The position numbers and the translations under genes are program-made. From Seohaeicola_A nanhaiensis (GTDB lineage: Bacteria > Pseudomonadota > Alphaproteobacteria > Rhodobacterales > Rhodobacteraceae), in assembly GCF_042654245.1 (NCBI RefSeq), contig NZ_JBHSGI010000002.1:868001-932000 (forward strand): 64,000 nt of DNA. The letters are read 5' to 3'. Below, in pieces: positions 63,294-64,000 of the stretch (its first letter is position 1; the number at the start of each line of letters is the position of its first letter). Under the pieces are notes generated by a model that was not told the origin of the DNA, searched no databases, and saw only the letters and a list, made by a program, of their open reading frames with translations.

Positions 63294-64000
63294 ATGCTTC
63301 GCTATGTGCTGAAACGCCTGCTTTCCCTTGTCCTCAGCCTGGTGGTGGCCAGCCTGGTGATCTTTGCCGTGATCGAGGTGGCGCCGGGGGACCCGGCGAG
63401 CTTCATGCTGGGGGTCAATGCGCAGCCCGACACGGTGGCGGCGCTGCGCAGCGAGTTGGGGCTCGACGTGCCGAAATGGCAGCGCTACCTGACTTGGGTG
63501 GGTGGCATGGTGCAGGGCGAATTCGGCACCTCCTATACCTATCGCACGCCGGTGGCGCAGATGGTGGCGGACCGGCTGAAGGTCTCGCTGCCGCTGGCGC
63601 TTTATGCGCTGGCGCTGTCGACGCTGATCGCCTTTCCGGCGGGGATCTATGCGGCCGCGCGGCGTGGCAAGGCGGGTGATGTGGCGGTGATGGGGGCGAC
63701 GCAGCTGGGGGTGGCGGTGCCGAACTTCTGGTTCGCGATGATGATGGTGCTGATCTTTGCCATCAACCTGCGCTGGTTCGGCGCGGGGGGCTTTGCCGGC
63801 TGGGAGAAGGGCATCGGCCCGGCGCTGAAGTCGCTGACGCTGCCTGCGATCTCGCTGGCGCTGCCGCAGGCGGCGATCCTGGCGCGAGTCATGCGGTCGG
63901 CCCTGCTGGATATCCTAGGCGAGGATTTCATGCGCACGGCGCGGGCCAAGGGGCTGAGCCGGCGGCAGGCGCTGTGGCGGCATGGGGTGCGCAACGCGAT
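63294..64000 (+). CDS. ABC transporter permease, DppB family (cut by window end)
   Basis: The first 235 codons of an inner-membrane permease, open to the window edge. MLRYVLKRLLSLVLSLVVAS and IFAVIEVAPGDPASFMLG are typical of the N-terminus of DppB/OppB permeases, followed by VQGEFGTSYTYRTPVAQMVA. The EAA-type loop (ILARVMRSALLDILGEDFMR-TARAKGL) is reached just before the end, where it couples to the ATPase. It should work with the binding protein at 61109; the second permease and ATPases are expected just outside the window. The start at 63294 has no strong ribosome site. Confidence 0.93.
   Translation, partial: MLRYVLKRLLSLVLSLVVASLVIFAVIEVAPGDPASFMLGVNAQPDTVAALRSELGLDVPKWQRYLTWVGGMVQGEFGTSYTYRTPVAQMVADRLKVSLPLALYALALSTLIAFPAGIYAAARRGKAGDVAVMGATQLGVAVPNFWFAMMMVLIFAINLRWFGAGGFAGWEKGIGPALKSLTLPAISLALPQAAILARVMRSALLDILGEDFMRTARAKGLSRRQALWRHGVRNA

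Overview
The window is high-GC DNA, tightly packed with many 1-4 nt gene overlaps. Its gene content fits a member of the Rhodobacteraceae/Paracoccaceae (Alphaproteobacteria). Supporting points are the propionyl-CoA carboxylase/methylmalonyl-CoA mutase cluster with its ScfR/PccR-type regulator, TRAP transporters, a plant-type glutamate-cysteine ligase, an alphaproteobacterial RNase P RNA and a dispersed intergenic 20-mer (CTTCTCTGGTTTCCAAATAC and variants). I see no prophage, transposase, CRISPR array, tRNA or rRNA. The assignment rests on recognising families, not on a search.

Layout. 0-12 kb: gltB, a divergent AraC regulator/Fsr-like exporter pair, mtgA, a glutathione transferase, queG and a hydantoinase/oxoprolinase-type protein. 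11.6-24.6 kb: the propionate module, mostly on the minus strand (pccB, small secreted proteins and lipoproteins, pccA, a small membrane protein, methylmalonyl-CoA mutase, a MAPEG protein). The ScfR-type regulator lies upstream on the plus strand behind a Bcr/CflA exporter, and GCAA-NN-TTGC palindromes sit in front of both pccB and the regulator. 25-31.6 kb: a compact catabolic operon of thiolase, acyl-CoA ligase, three-part TRAP transporter and LysR regulator. This looks like uptake, CoA activation and thiolysis of an unidentified acid.

31.7-41 kb: AlgH, a DsbD-like periplasmic protein, a Nudix hydrolase, an RND efflux pair, and a tightly overlapping minus-strand operon (uracil-DNA glycosylase, phosphoesterase, LysE exporter, MoaB). 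41-45.3 kb: a secreted cysteine-rich repeat protein with an exact 26-residue cysteine period, then pyrB, an unknown membrane protein, a dihydroorotase homologue lacking its metal ligands, and plsY. 45.3-54.9 kb: a Tat-exported intradiol dioxygenase-like protein, a GbsR/MarR regulator with a perfect operator palindrome, gshA with two unknown genes and rsmE, divergent ubiA, an OmpA/BON envelope protein with a coiled-coil partner, and moaE-moaD-pgsA. 55-64 kb: an unknown cytosolic protein and rnpB on either side of a CRP-like palindrome, a large dimethylglycine/sarcosine-dehydrogenase-type flavoprotein, glpK, and an oligopeptide-type ABC transporter whose permease is cut by the window end.

The most interesting items are the cysteine-metronome secreted protein, the TRAP/CoA-ligase/thiolase operon, the ScfR operator circuit, and the dispersed intergenic repeat family. 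Function statements for unknown genes are inference only.
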